Positions 7,082-13,490 of a DNA stretch of 22,562 bases are shown here, piece after piece; position 1 is the first letter of the stretch; each line of letters begins with the position of its first letter. The stretch is from HGM12669 sp048527645 (lineage in GTDB: Bacteria > Bacillota > Clostridia > Oscillospirales > CAG-272). The stretch covers positions 1-22,562 of the forward strand of contig DBGFNI010000152.1 in assembly GCA_048527645.1 (NCBI GenBank), in the 5' to 3' direction. The translations under genes were made by a program, and so were the position numbers. The notes under the pieces were generated by a model. It was not told the origin of the DNA. It made no database searches and saw only the letters and a program-made list of their open reading frames with translations.

Positions 7082-8365
7082 ATGAAACAAAAGCCTCTTC
7101 TCAAAAAAGAATTCACCCTTTTCACACCGGAAATGAAAGCGGAGCGCACCATTCTGTGCCCCGACATTTTCCCCATTCATATGCAGCTGCTGCAAGAAGT
7201 TTTTCGGATGTACGGCTATCGGCTCGATGTGCTGAAATACGACGGAAAAAAAGTCATTGACACCGGGCTGAAATACATTCACAACGACATGTGCTATCCT
7301 GCCATCTGCGTGATCGGGCAGCTTCTTTACGGGCTGACATGCGGCGACTACGACCCGAAAAAATGCGCGCTGATCTATTTTCAGACCGGCGGCGGCTGCC
7401 GCGCCTCCAACTACATCTGGCTGCTGCGTAAAGCGCTGAAAAATATGGGCATGGAAGATGTTCCGGTCATCTCCATCAGTTTCGGCGGTGTGGAAAAGCA
7501 CCCCGGCCTGACGCTCACCCCGCCGATGCTTTTCAAGGGGCTGATGAGTGTGGTATACGGCGATATGCTGATGCTGCTGCGCAATCAGGTGCGCCCCTAT
7601 GAGGAGAATCCGGGCGACGCCGACCGATGCGTGGAAAAATGGATCGCAAAGCTGGTGGAGCAGTTCCGGCACAATCAGGGACTGGTGGGAAAAGCAGTGA
7701 AGGAGAATCTCTGGCAAATCGCCGCGGATTTTCATGCGATCCCCCGCGTGATCGTGCCCAAGGTGCGCGTTGGCATCGTGGGAGAGATATATGTAAAATA
7801 CTCGCCGCTGGGCAACAACGGTCTGGAGGCATACCTGGACAGTCAGGACTGCGAGTATATGGTACCGGGCGTTCTCGGCTTTGTGCAATACTGTTTTGCA
7901 AACATGGAAATTGACTGGCAGCTTTACGGCGGGAAGCGCTCGTCGCTGTATATCGGCAAGCTCGCGGAAAAAGCGGCAGGCGTTTTGGAAAGCTATATGC
8001 AAAGCGCGCTTGCGCCGTATCCGGATTTCACCCGACCGAAAACCTTTGCGCAAACCAAAAAAATGGCTGACCGCGTTTTGCACCGGGGCGTCAAAATGGG
8101 CGAGGGCTGGCTGCTGCCCGCGGAAATGGGCGAATTGATCGAAAACGGATATTCCAGTATCATCTGCGCCCAGCCCTTCGGCTGTCTGCCCAATCACATT
8201 GTCGGCAAAGGCGTGATCCGTACCTTAAAGGAACTGTTTCCGGACGCGAATATCTGCCCCGTTGACTACGATTCCGGCGCCTCAAAGGTCAACCAGGAAA
8301 ACCGCATCAAGCTGATGCTGTCCGTTGCGGAAGAACAACTGAAAAATCAAACCAACAATCAATAA
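7082..8365 (+). CDS. HgdB-like protein, COG3581 (2-hydroxyacyl-CoA dehydratase-related, C-terminal module of large activases)
   Basis: This 427-residue protein matches the module that in many anaerobes forms the C-terminal third of very large acyl-CoA dehydratase activase-related proteins. Conserved blocks are NDMCYPAICVIGQL (68-81, Cys71 and Cys76), YFQTGGGCRASNY (99-111, Cys106), a central RPYEENPG (171-178), EGWLLPAEMGELI (341-353), CAQPFGCLPNHIVGKG (362-377, Cys362 and Cys368) and NICPVDYDSGASKVNQENR (390-408). These cysteines are candidates for iron-sulfur cluster ligands, as in HgdB-type dehydratase subunits and double-cubane cluster proteins. It is a separate gene placed before its ATPase partner, opposite to the order in the fused protein. 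The ribosome site is weak (GAG about 13 bases upstream), perhaps relying on coupling to citrate synthase. Substrate unknown. Confidence 0.85.
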   Translation: MKQKPLLKKEFTLFTPEMKAERTILCPDIFPIHMQLLQEVFRMYGYRLDVLKYDGKKVIDTGLKYIHNDMCYPAICVIGQLLYGLTCGDYDPKKCALIYFQTGGGCRASNYIWLLRKALKNMGMEDVPVISISFGGVEKHPGLTLTPPMLFKGLMSVVYGDMLMLLRNQVRPYEENPGDADRCVEKWIAKLVEQFRHNQGLVGKAVKENLWQIAADFHAIPRVIVPKVRVGIVGEIYVKYSPLGNNGLEAYLDSQDCEYMVPGVLGFVQYCFANMEIDWQLYGGKRSSLYIGKLAEKAAGVLESYMQSALAPYPDFTRPKTFAQTKKMADRVLHRGVKMGEGWLLPAEMGELIENGYSSIICAQPFGCLPNHIVGKGVIRTLKELFPDANICPVDYDSGASKVNQENRIKLMLSVAEEQLKNQTNNQ

Positions 8366-8386
8366 AGAGAGTACATAATCAAAGAA

Positions 8387-11305
8387 ATGAAGCGAATCGG
8401 ACTTGACGTCGGGTCCACGACCATCAAATGCGTGGTGCTGGACGAAAACAATCAAATACTGTTTCATGATTATCGCCGGCATCTTTCCAAGATTTCCTAC
8501 ATGACTTCTATGCTGCTGGACATGCTCGCCGAGCGTTTCGGCGGGGAAAAGATGCTGCTTGCCGTATCCGGCTCCGCCGGGATGGGCATGGCGCACGATC
8601 TGTCGCTGCCCTTTGTACAGGAGGTTTACGCCACGCGTACCGCCGTGAGCAAGATTTTCCCGGGCACGGATACCGTCATTGAGCTGGGCGGGGAGGACGC
8701 AAAGATACTATTTCTCAGCGGCGGTACCGAGGTGCGGATGAACGGCACCTGTGCCGGCGGAACCGGCGCGTTTATCGACCAGATGGCAACGCTGATGAAT
8801 GTTTCCCCCGACGAGATGGACGAGTTGGCGGCGGGACAGGAAAAAATCTACACCATCGCCTCGCGGTGCGGCGTGTTTGCAAAATCCGACGTGCAGCCGC
8901 TGATCAATCAGGGCGCGCGCAAAGAGGACATTGCCGCCAGCATTTTTCACGCGGTGGTCAACCAAACCGTCGCGGGACTGGCACAGGGCAGAGCCATTGC
9001 AGGCAACGTGCTGTATCTGGGCGGGCCGCTGACCTTTTTCCCTCAGCTGCGCCGTGCGTTTGATCAAACACTGGGTGTACACGGTTCCTGCCCCGAGCAT
9101 TCTCTCTATTTCGTCGCCATAGGCGCGGCGCTCTCCGGCAGCGAGGAGCCGATCTCCCCCCAGGCGTTGTCAAAAAAGATCGCAGACTATTCGGCAAGCA
9201 GCGGCTATAACAGCTGTCCCCCTCTTTTCGCCTCCAAAGCGGAATATGACGCCTTTGCCGCGCGGCACGCGCATGACTCGGAGAATATCCGTGAGATTGA
9301 CACGCCGCGGGAGCGGATGTATCTGGGCATCGACGCCGGCTCCACGACGATCAAGGCGCTGCTGTGCGATGACGACGGCAATATTTTCCGTCCTCTCTAT
9401 CAGCCGAACAGCGGCAATCCCGTGCCGCATATCAAAAAATATCTGGAAGAATTGTACCGTGATTTTCCTGAGATTCAGATCACCTCCGCTGCCGTCACCG
9501 GATACGGCGAGGACATCATCAAAAACGCCTTCTCTCTGGACTGGGGCGTTGTGGAAACCGTCGCGCACTACACCGCTGCCAAGCAGTTCCGCCCCGATGT
9601 CGACTTTATCATTGACATCGGCGGGCAGGACATCAAGTGCTTTCAGATTCGCGGGGGCGTGGTTGACAACATTTTTCTCAACGAGGCATGCTCCTCCGGC
9701 TGCGGCTCGTTTTTGCAGACCTTTGCCGGTGCGCTCGGATACGGCATTGCGGAATTCGCGGGGTTGGGGCTGTTTGCTGACAAGCCGGTGGATCTGGGCA
9801 GCCGCTGCACCGTTTTTATGAACAGTGCCGTCAAGCAGGCGCAAAAAGACGGCGCCAGCGTTCAGAATATTTCTGCCGGGCTTTCCATCAGCGTCGTGAA
9901 AAACGCTTTGTACAAGGTCATTCGCTGCGCCAACGCAGATCAGCTCGGCAAGCATATTGTCGTACAGGGCGGCACCTTTCACAATGACGCCGTGCTGCGC
10001 GCGTTTGAGCAGGAAATCGGGCGCGAGGTCATCCGCCCGTCCGTCTCCGGGCTGATGGGCGCTTACGGCGCGGCGCTGTATGCCAAAAAGCAATGCGGCG
10101 GACAGGGAAAAAGCACCGTCGCCGACGCTGCGCGTCTGGCATCGTTTTCCCATGCCGTCAAAGCCGTCACCTGTCACGGGTGCGCCAATCATTGCAAGCT
10201 GACCGTCAACACCTTTGACGGCGGACGCAAATTTATCGCGGGCAACCGCTGCGAAAAGCCTCTGGGCGGCGATACGGAAACGGAATACTACGATCTGTAT
10301 GAATACAAAAACACCCTGCTGGAAAAATACCGCGAAAACAAGCGCCTGCCCGGTCAGCCGGTCGTCGGCATTCCCATGGGGCTGAATCTCTACGAGCTGC
10401 TGCCCTTCTGGCATACCTTTTTCACACAGCTGGGCTGCAGCGTGATTGTCTCGCCGCCCTCCACGCGCAAACTGTATGTCAGCGGACAGCAGACCATCCC
10501 CTCCGACACCGTCTGCTACCCTGCAAAGCTGCTGCACGGTCATATCGCCGCGCTGCTTGACCAAAAGCCGGACTACATTTTCTATCCCTGCATGAGCTAC
10601 AACATGGACGAGGGCAAGGGCGATAACCACTTCAACTGCCCGGTTGTCGCGTATTATCCGCGCGTCATTCAGGCAAACATGAAAATGCCCGCCGATGTGA
10701 CCTTCCTTGACGATTTCATTGGCTTGCATGACAAAAAACAGTTCCCGCCGCATATGAAAAAAATTCTGGATCGGCATTTTGGGCAAGACAAGTTTTCCCT
10801 CAAGCAGATCCGCCGGGCGGCACAGGCGGCATATGACGAATACAACGCCTATTTTGCCGCCGTGCGAGCAAAAGGAGAAGAGTTTTTGAAAATCGCCGAG
10901 GCGCAGAACAAAACCGTTGTTGTGCTCTCCGGCAGACCGTATCATATCGACCCGGAAATCAGCCACGGCATCAGCCATCTGATCTGCACGCTGGGCGCCG
11001 TCGTGCTCACCGAGGACGCGGTCAGTCACCTGATCGAGCCCTTCCCCGTCAAGGTGCTCAATCAGTGGACCTATCACGCGCGCCTGTATGCCGCAGCAAA
11101 ATGGGTCGGCACGCAGAATTCGCGGGTGCAGCTGATTCAGTTGGTTTCCTTCGGCTGCGGCGTGGACGCCATCACAACCGATGAAGCGCGCAGCATCATT
11201 GAAGAAAGCGGTAAAATCTATACGCAGATCAAAATTGATGAAATCACCAATACCGGTGCGGTCAAAATCCGTTTGCGCAGTCTTTTCACCGCATTGAACA
11301 ATTAA
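8387..11305 (+). CDS. Tandem-ATPase acyl-CoA dehydratase activase-related protein (COG1924 x2 + COG3580/DUF2229)
   Basis: A 972-residue cytoplasmic protein with two BcrAD/BadFG/HgdC-type ASKHA ATPase domains and a DUF2229-like C-terminal half. Domain 1 (1-250): phosphate motif GLDVGSTTIK (5-14), GTCAGGTGAF (120-129, Cys122) and SRCGVFAKSDV (159-169, Cys161). Domain 2 (310-565): GIDAGSTTIK (314-323), NEACSSGCGSF (432-442, Cys435) and SRCTVFMNS (472-480, Cys474). In dimeric HgdC the two equivalent cysteines per subunit hold one shared [4Fe-4S] cluster, so both halves look competent. CHGCANHC at 596-603 plus Cys622 may bind another metal centre. DUF2229 features include GIPMGLNLYE (661-670), DTVCYPAKLLHGHI (707-720) and the closing KIDEITNTGAVKIRLRSL (949-966). 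Inferred role: ATP-driven electron delivery to the upstream COG3581 protein. No dehydratase alpha subunit or CoA-transferase is nearby. Weak ribosome site AGAGAG. Confidence 0.88.
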   Translation: MKRIGLDVGSTTIKCVVLDENNQILFHDYRRHLSKISYMTSMLLDMLAERFGGEKMLLAVSGSAGMGMAHDLSLPFVQEVYATRTAVSKIFPGTDTVIELGGEDAKILFLSGGTEVRMNGTCAGGTGAFIDQMATLMNVSPDEMDELAAGQEKIYTIASRCGVFAKSDVQPLINQGARKEDIAASIFHAVVNQTVAGLAQGRAIAGNVLYLGGPLTFFPQLRRAFDQTLGVHGSCPEHSLYFVAIGAALSGSEEPISPQALSKKIADYSASSGYNSCPPLFASKAEYDAFAARHAHDSENIREIDTPRERMYLGIDAGSTTIKALLCDDDGNIFRPLYQPNSGNPVPHIKKYLEELYRDFPEIQITSAAVTGYGEDIIKNAFSLDWGVVETVAHYTAAKQFRPDVDFIIDIGGQDIKCFQIRGGVVDNIFLNEACSSGCGSFLQTFAGALGYGIAEFAGLGLFADKPVDLGSRCTVFMNSAVKQAQKDGASVQNISAGLSISVVKNALYKVIRCANADQLGKHIVVQGGTFHNDAVLRAFEQEIGREVIRPSVSGLMGAYGAALYAKKQCGGQGKSTVADAARLASFSHAVKAVTCHGCANHCKLTVNTFDGGRKFIAGNRCEKPLGGDTETEYYDLYEYKNTLLEKYRENKRLPGQPVVGIPMGLNLYELLPFWHTFFTQLGCSVIVSPPSTRKLYVSGQQTIPSDTVCYPAKLLHGHIAALLDQKPDYIFYPCMSYNMDEGKGDNHFNCPVVAYYPRVIQANMKMPADVTFLDDFIGLHDKKQFPPHMKKILDRHFGQDKFSLKQIRRAAQAAYDEYNAYFAAVRAKGEEFLKIAEAQNKTVVVLSGRPYHIDPEISHGISHLICTLGAVVLTEDAVSHLIEPFPVKVLNQWTYHARLYAAAKWVGTQNSRVQLIQLVSFGCGVDAITTDEARSIIEESGKIYTQIKIDEITNTGAVKIRLRSLFTALNN

Positions 11306-11320
11306 GGAGAGAGAAAAACC

Positions 11321-12220
11321 ATGTCATTCTTGCAGCAGATCGTCGCGCCGATCATCATCGGCGCCGTGATCGGGTATTTCACGAATTATCTTGCCATCAA
11401 AATGCTCTTCCGCCCCAGAAAACCGTGGAAAATCGGCAGCTGGGCGCTGCCCTTTACCCCGGGCATTATCCCGAAAAACCGCGACCGCATTGCCAAGGCG
11501 GTTGCCAACGCGGTCAGCGAAAGTCTGGTTACGCACGATGACATCAAACAAATGCTGATGGGCAGCCGCGTGAAGGAAGCGTTTGTCAATGAGGTCGTAG
11601 AGGATCTGACTGCGACGGAGAGCACCATGAACCAGCTGGTCACGCGCGCGGTGGGGGAAGAAAACTTTGAAGTCGTAAAGGACGCCTTCGCCGACTATGT
11701 CTATCAGCGCGTCAGCAACGGCTTTTCCTCCCTGGATCTGGAGAGCATCATTTCAGACGGTGGCGCCGCCTTCATGAAAGAAAAAGCCACCGGCATGATG
11801 AGCCTTTTGCTCAATGAAAGCATGATCAAATCCCTCTCCGTTCCCATCGCAAACGGCATCCGTGATTACTTCAAGGAAAAGGCAGAGGAGCTTCTCAAGC
11901 CCGTCGTTGTTAAGGAAATTGACGAGCTTGGCAAGCAAACCGCCGGCGCGATCGTCGAGCAATTCGGCATCGACGAGGAATTCATGCGCGGCATTATCGA
12001 AAACATCTACACCAAAGCGGTTGACGGCAAGGGCGACGAAATCATCGCAAAATTTGATATCGGCGCCATCGTGGAATCCCGCGTCAGCAAGATGGATATG
12101 GATGAATTGGAGGCATTGATCATGTCTGTGATGGAGCGCGAGCTCAAAGCAGTCATCCGCCTGGGCGCCCTGCTCGGCGCCTTGATCGGCTGTCTGAATG
12201 TTCTGATTTACCGTTTGTGA
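11321..12220 (+). CDS. DUF445 family membrane protein (YheB-like)
   Basis: The start IVAPIIIGAVIGYFTNYLAIKMLF (about 7-29) is the hallmark of DUF445: a membrane helix followed by NYLAIKMLFRP. Next comes FTPGIIPKNRDRIAKAV (about 45-61), also typical. The middle is long, amphipathic and helical, probably coiled coil, and the last 23 residues form a second hydrophobic helix, so both ends probably sit in the membrane. At 299 residues it is within the family range. Function is not established; B. subtilis relatives have been linked to spore or membrane biology only loosely. AGGAGAG lies 8 bases before the ATG, and the stop of the activase gene is 15 bases upstream, so it closes the operon. Confidence 0.88.
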   Translation: MSFLQQIVAPIIIGAVIGYFTNYLAIKMLFRPRKPWKIGSWALPFTPGIIPKNRDRIAKAVANAVSESLVTHDDIKQMLMGSRVKEAFVNEVVEDLTATESTMNQLVTRAVGEENFEVVKDAFADYVYQRVSNGFSSLDLESIISDGGAAFMKEKATGMMSLLLNESMIKSLSVPIANGIRDYFKEKAEELLKPVVVKEIDELGKQTAGAIVEQFGIDEEFMRGIIENIYTKAVDGKGDEIIAKFDIGAIVESRVSKMDMDELEALIMSVMERELKAVIRLGALLGALIGCLNVLIYRL

Positions 12221-12242
12221 CGGCAAGCGGGCGGACTTTCTC

Positions 12243-12261
12243 AGCCGGGACAGGCTTTTTT
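12243..12261 (+). terminator. Weak terminator-like element after DUF445 gene
   Basis: AGCC-GGGACA-GGCT (12243-12256) forms a short 4-bp stem followed by six T. The stem is marginal, so termination may be partial and the upstream operon might read into rpmH. Confidence 0.35.
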
Positions 12262-12270
12262 CGAAAAAAG
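12255..12270. repeat. 16-base perfect palindrome upstream of the rpmH promoter
   Basis: CTTTTTTCGAAAAAAG is a perfect palindrome ending 2 bases before the -35 hexamer. Its A-tract sits where an UP element would contact RNA polymerase alpha subunits, and its T-tract doubles as the tail of the weak terminator. Confidence 0.5.
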
Positions 12271-12272
12271 TA

Positions 12273-12302
12273 TTGACAAGCACACCCTTTTTCATATATA
12301 AT
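12273..12302 (+). promoter_or_regulatory. Strong sigma-A promoter for rpmH-rnpA-yidD-yidC-jag
   Basis: Consensus TTGACA (12273-12278) and consensus TATAAT (12297-12302) are separated by 18 bases. The AT-rich palindrome directly upstream may act as an UP element. The start is predicted near 12309, giving a leader of about 115 bases before rpmH, consistent with a highly expressed ribosomal protein gene. Confidence 0.85.
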
Positions 12303-12313
12303 AGATGATGCTG

Positions 12314-12352
12314 TACGCTGTGCCTCGCCGCACGGAGAGCGGCGGGAGCGTA
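12314..12352 (+). promoter_or_regulatory. Structured 5' leader of rpmH
   Basis: The leader can fold into an outer stem TACGCT/AGCGTA (12314-12319 with 12347-12352) and an inner stem GCCGC/GCGGC (12327-12331 with 12339-12343) around a 7-base loop. It could be a ribosomal-protein or stability leader. I do not recognise a named RNA family, and chance in GC-rich sequence is possible. Confidence 0.4.
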
Positions 12353-12422
12353 TGTTTTTATTTATCAACAGAAAGATGAAGATAGATGACAACAACTATC
12401 TCAGTATAAGGAGGTGTATCTC

Positions 12423-12557
12423 GTGATTCGTACCTATCAGCCCAAAAAGCGTCAGAGAAAGAAAGAGCACGGTTTTCGCAAGAGAATGAGCACTGCCAAC
12501 GGCAGAAAAGTATTGCAGAGAAGACGTGCAAAAGGCAGAGCAAGACTGTCTTACTGA
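12423..12557 (+). CDS. rpmH: Ribosomal protein bL34
   Basis: The 44-residue product is a clear bL34, a small basic protein of the large ribosomal subunit: it opens with the near-invariant RTYQPKKRQRKKEHGFRKR, continues through MSTANGRKVLQRRR and ends GRARLSY. The start codon is GTG (12423), chosen because the ideal ribosome site AAGGAGGTG (12408-12416) lies 6 bases upstream and the reading begins exactly at the expected bL34 N-terminus; the usual MK at the start is MI here. It is the first gene of the rpmH-rnpA-yidD-yidC-jag block and has its own promoter. A terminator/attenuator hairpin begins 15 bases after its stop, so bL34 is probably made in excess over RnpA. Confidence 0.95.
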   Translation: MIRTYQPKKRQRKKEHGFRKRMSTANGRKVLQRRRAKGRARLSY

Positions 12558-12571
12558 TCTATGAACCGTTG

Positions 12572-12608
12572 AGCCTGTGTCGGAAACGTCATAGGCTTTT
12601 CGTTTTAT
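12572..12608 (+). terminator. Intercistronic terminator/attenuator between rpmH and rnpA
   Basis: AGCCTGTG (12572-12579) pairs with CATAGGCT (12590-12597), 8 bp with one G-U, followed by TTTTCGTTTT. This resembles a leaky rho-independent terminator that would lower transcription of rnpA relative to rpmH. No separate strong promoter is visible between here and rnpA. Confidence 0.6.
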
Positions 12609-12699
12609 AGAGGAAAAAGGTTTTCGGCTGCTTGTCCGGCGCGGGGCGGATGCGATGCACACGCCGCACCTGCGAATCTCCGGCGGATCAAAAAGTCGT

Positions 12700-12720
12700 A
12701 TGGGAGGGAAAAAACCCCAT
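12700..12720 (+). promoter_or_regulatory. rnpA ribosome site inside an inverted repeat
   Basis: The ribosome site GGGAGGG (12702-12708) is followed by six A and CCCC, then the ATG. ATGGG (12700-12704) can pair with CCCAT (12716-12720), or GGG (12706-12708) with CCC (12715-12717) across the A-loop. Either pairing would cover the ribosome site and part of the start codon, suggesting restrained translation of RnpA. Confidence 0.45.
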
Positions 12721-13132
12721 GAAATATCCTGCGATCTGTGAAAACCATTTGTACCGCAAGGCATACACCCACGGCAGAAAGGCGATCGAAAAGCATATCG
12801 TCGTCTACGTCTTAAAGGATTTGCACGCCAAGCGTTTGCAAAAGGCGCACCCCAACCGGGAGAAAGTGAACCGGATCGGCCTGACCGTTTCCAAGCGGAT
12901 CGGCGGCGCCGTTTCACGCAATCGGGTCAAACGGATTCTGCGCGAAGGCTACCGCGCAGCAGACCGAAAGCTCACGCTGCGCCGCGGTTATCTGATTGTC
13001 ATCGTTGCGCGGGATTGTGCAAAGTATGCAAAATCCCAGGACATCGCACGGGATCTGGAAAAAGCGTTTTCCGCTTTGGACATGCTCTCCGCCCCCGGCG
13101 AACCTGCCGGCACTAAGCATCATGCCGGCTAA
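12719..13132 (+). CDS. rnpA: Ribonuclease P protein component
   Basis: RnpA is the small basic protein that binds RNase P RNA and helps it cleave tRNA 5' leaders. The 137-residue product carries the signature RIGLTVSKRIGGAVSRNRVKR (about 52-72), whose RNRVKR segment is the RNA-binding RNR motif, then YLIVIVARDCA (91-101). The N-terminus LYRKAYTHGRKA matches the usual FxxVYxxGK region. I start at 12719, which has GGGAGGG about 10 bases upstream; the open frame extends to 12632, but that stretch is ordinary spacer without a ribosome site. Its 3' end overlaps yidD by 11 bases. The C-terminal about 15 residues (glycine, proline, histidine-rich) look non-conserved. The RNase P RNA gene is not in the window. 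Confidence 0.95.
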   Translation: MKYPAICENHLYRKAYTHGRKAIEKHIVVYVLKDLHAKRLQKAHPNREKVNRIGLTVSKRIGGAVSRNRVKRILREGYRAADRKLTLRRGYLIVIVARDCAKYAKSQDIARDLEKAFSALDMLSAPGEPAGTKHHAG

Positions 13133-13397
13133 ACTAATGATCCTTCTGATCCGATTCTATCAGAAGTGTATCTCACGGCTCAAGCCCGTCCCCACCTGCC
13201 GCTTTACACCCACCTGCTCGCAATACGCAATTGATGCGCTGCGGGAATGGGGCGTAATCCGCGGCGTGCCGCTGATTGTCTGGCGCATCCTGCGCTGCAA
13301 TCCGTTTTCACGGGGCGGTGCGGATCCCGTTCCCCCGAACAAGCGCCGTCGCGCACGGCTGGAACGGAAAAACAAAACAGAATCAAACCAATCGTGA
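13122..13397 (+). CDS. yidD: Membrane protein insertion efficiency factor YidD
   Basis: YidD is a small, cysteine-rich, membrane-associated protein that assists YidC-dependent insertion. The family core is clear: LIRFYQKCISRLKP (9-22), CRFTPTCSQYAIDAL (26-40) and RILRCNPFSRGGADPVP (55-71). The 91-residue product ends in a basic, lysine/arginine-rich tail. Two starts are possible: 13122, overlapping rnpA by 11 bases, or 13137, giving a protein that begins MILLIRFY, closer to the usual family start. Neither has a good ribosome site, so translation is probably coupled to rnpA termination. The placement between rnpA and yidC is the standard one. Confidence 0.92.
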   Translation: MPAKLMILLIRFYQKCISRLKPVPTCRFTPTCSQYAIDALREWGVIRGVPLIVWRILRCNPFSRGGADPVPPNKRRRARLERKNKTESNQS

Positions 13398-13423
13398 TAG
13401 CCGGATAATTCAGAGGCCGGCTG

Positions 13424-13450
13424 TGCCGCGCAATCCGTTACGCCGCGGCA
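13424..13450 (+). promoter_or_regulatory. Hairpin in the yidC leader
   Basis: TGCCGCG (13424-13430) and CGCGGCA (13444-13450) form a perfect 7-bp GC-rich stem with a 13-base loop, ending about 40 bases before the yidC start. No T-tract follows, so it is not a simple terminator; an mRNA processing or control element is possible. Confidence 0.4.
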
Positions 13451-13490
13451 GGATGTATCGTATCATCGAAAGAAAAGAAAGGCTATAACA

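Noticed and set aside
5554..7176. 540-codon open frame antisense to citrate synthase
   Set aside because: It lies opposite a gene with all family motifs, has no recognisable domain and no ribosome site; such long shadows are common when codon third positions are GC-rich.
6980..8197. 405-codon open frame antisense to the COG3581 gene
   Set aside because: No motif, no ribosome site, entirely opposite a conserved gene.
9170..11077. 635-codon open frame antisense to the tandem-ATPase gene
   Set aside because: It mirrors a strongly supported gene, and its protein has no recognisable motif; a codon-bias shadow.
12362..12370. Replication origin near rpmH
   Set aside because: Only one imperfect DnaA-box-like site (TTATCAACA) is present, with no cluster of boxes and no dnaA or dnaN.
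12396..12917. Minus-strand open frame opposite rpmH and rnpA
   Set aside because: It covers two firmly identified genes and their terminator, and its start lies inside rnpA with no ribosome site.
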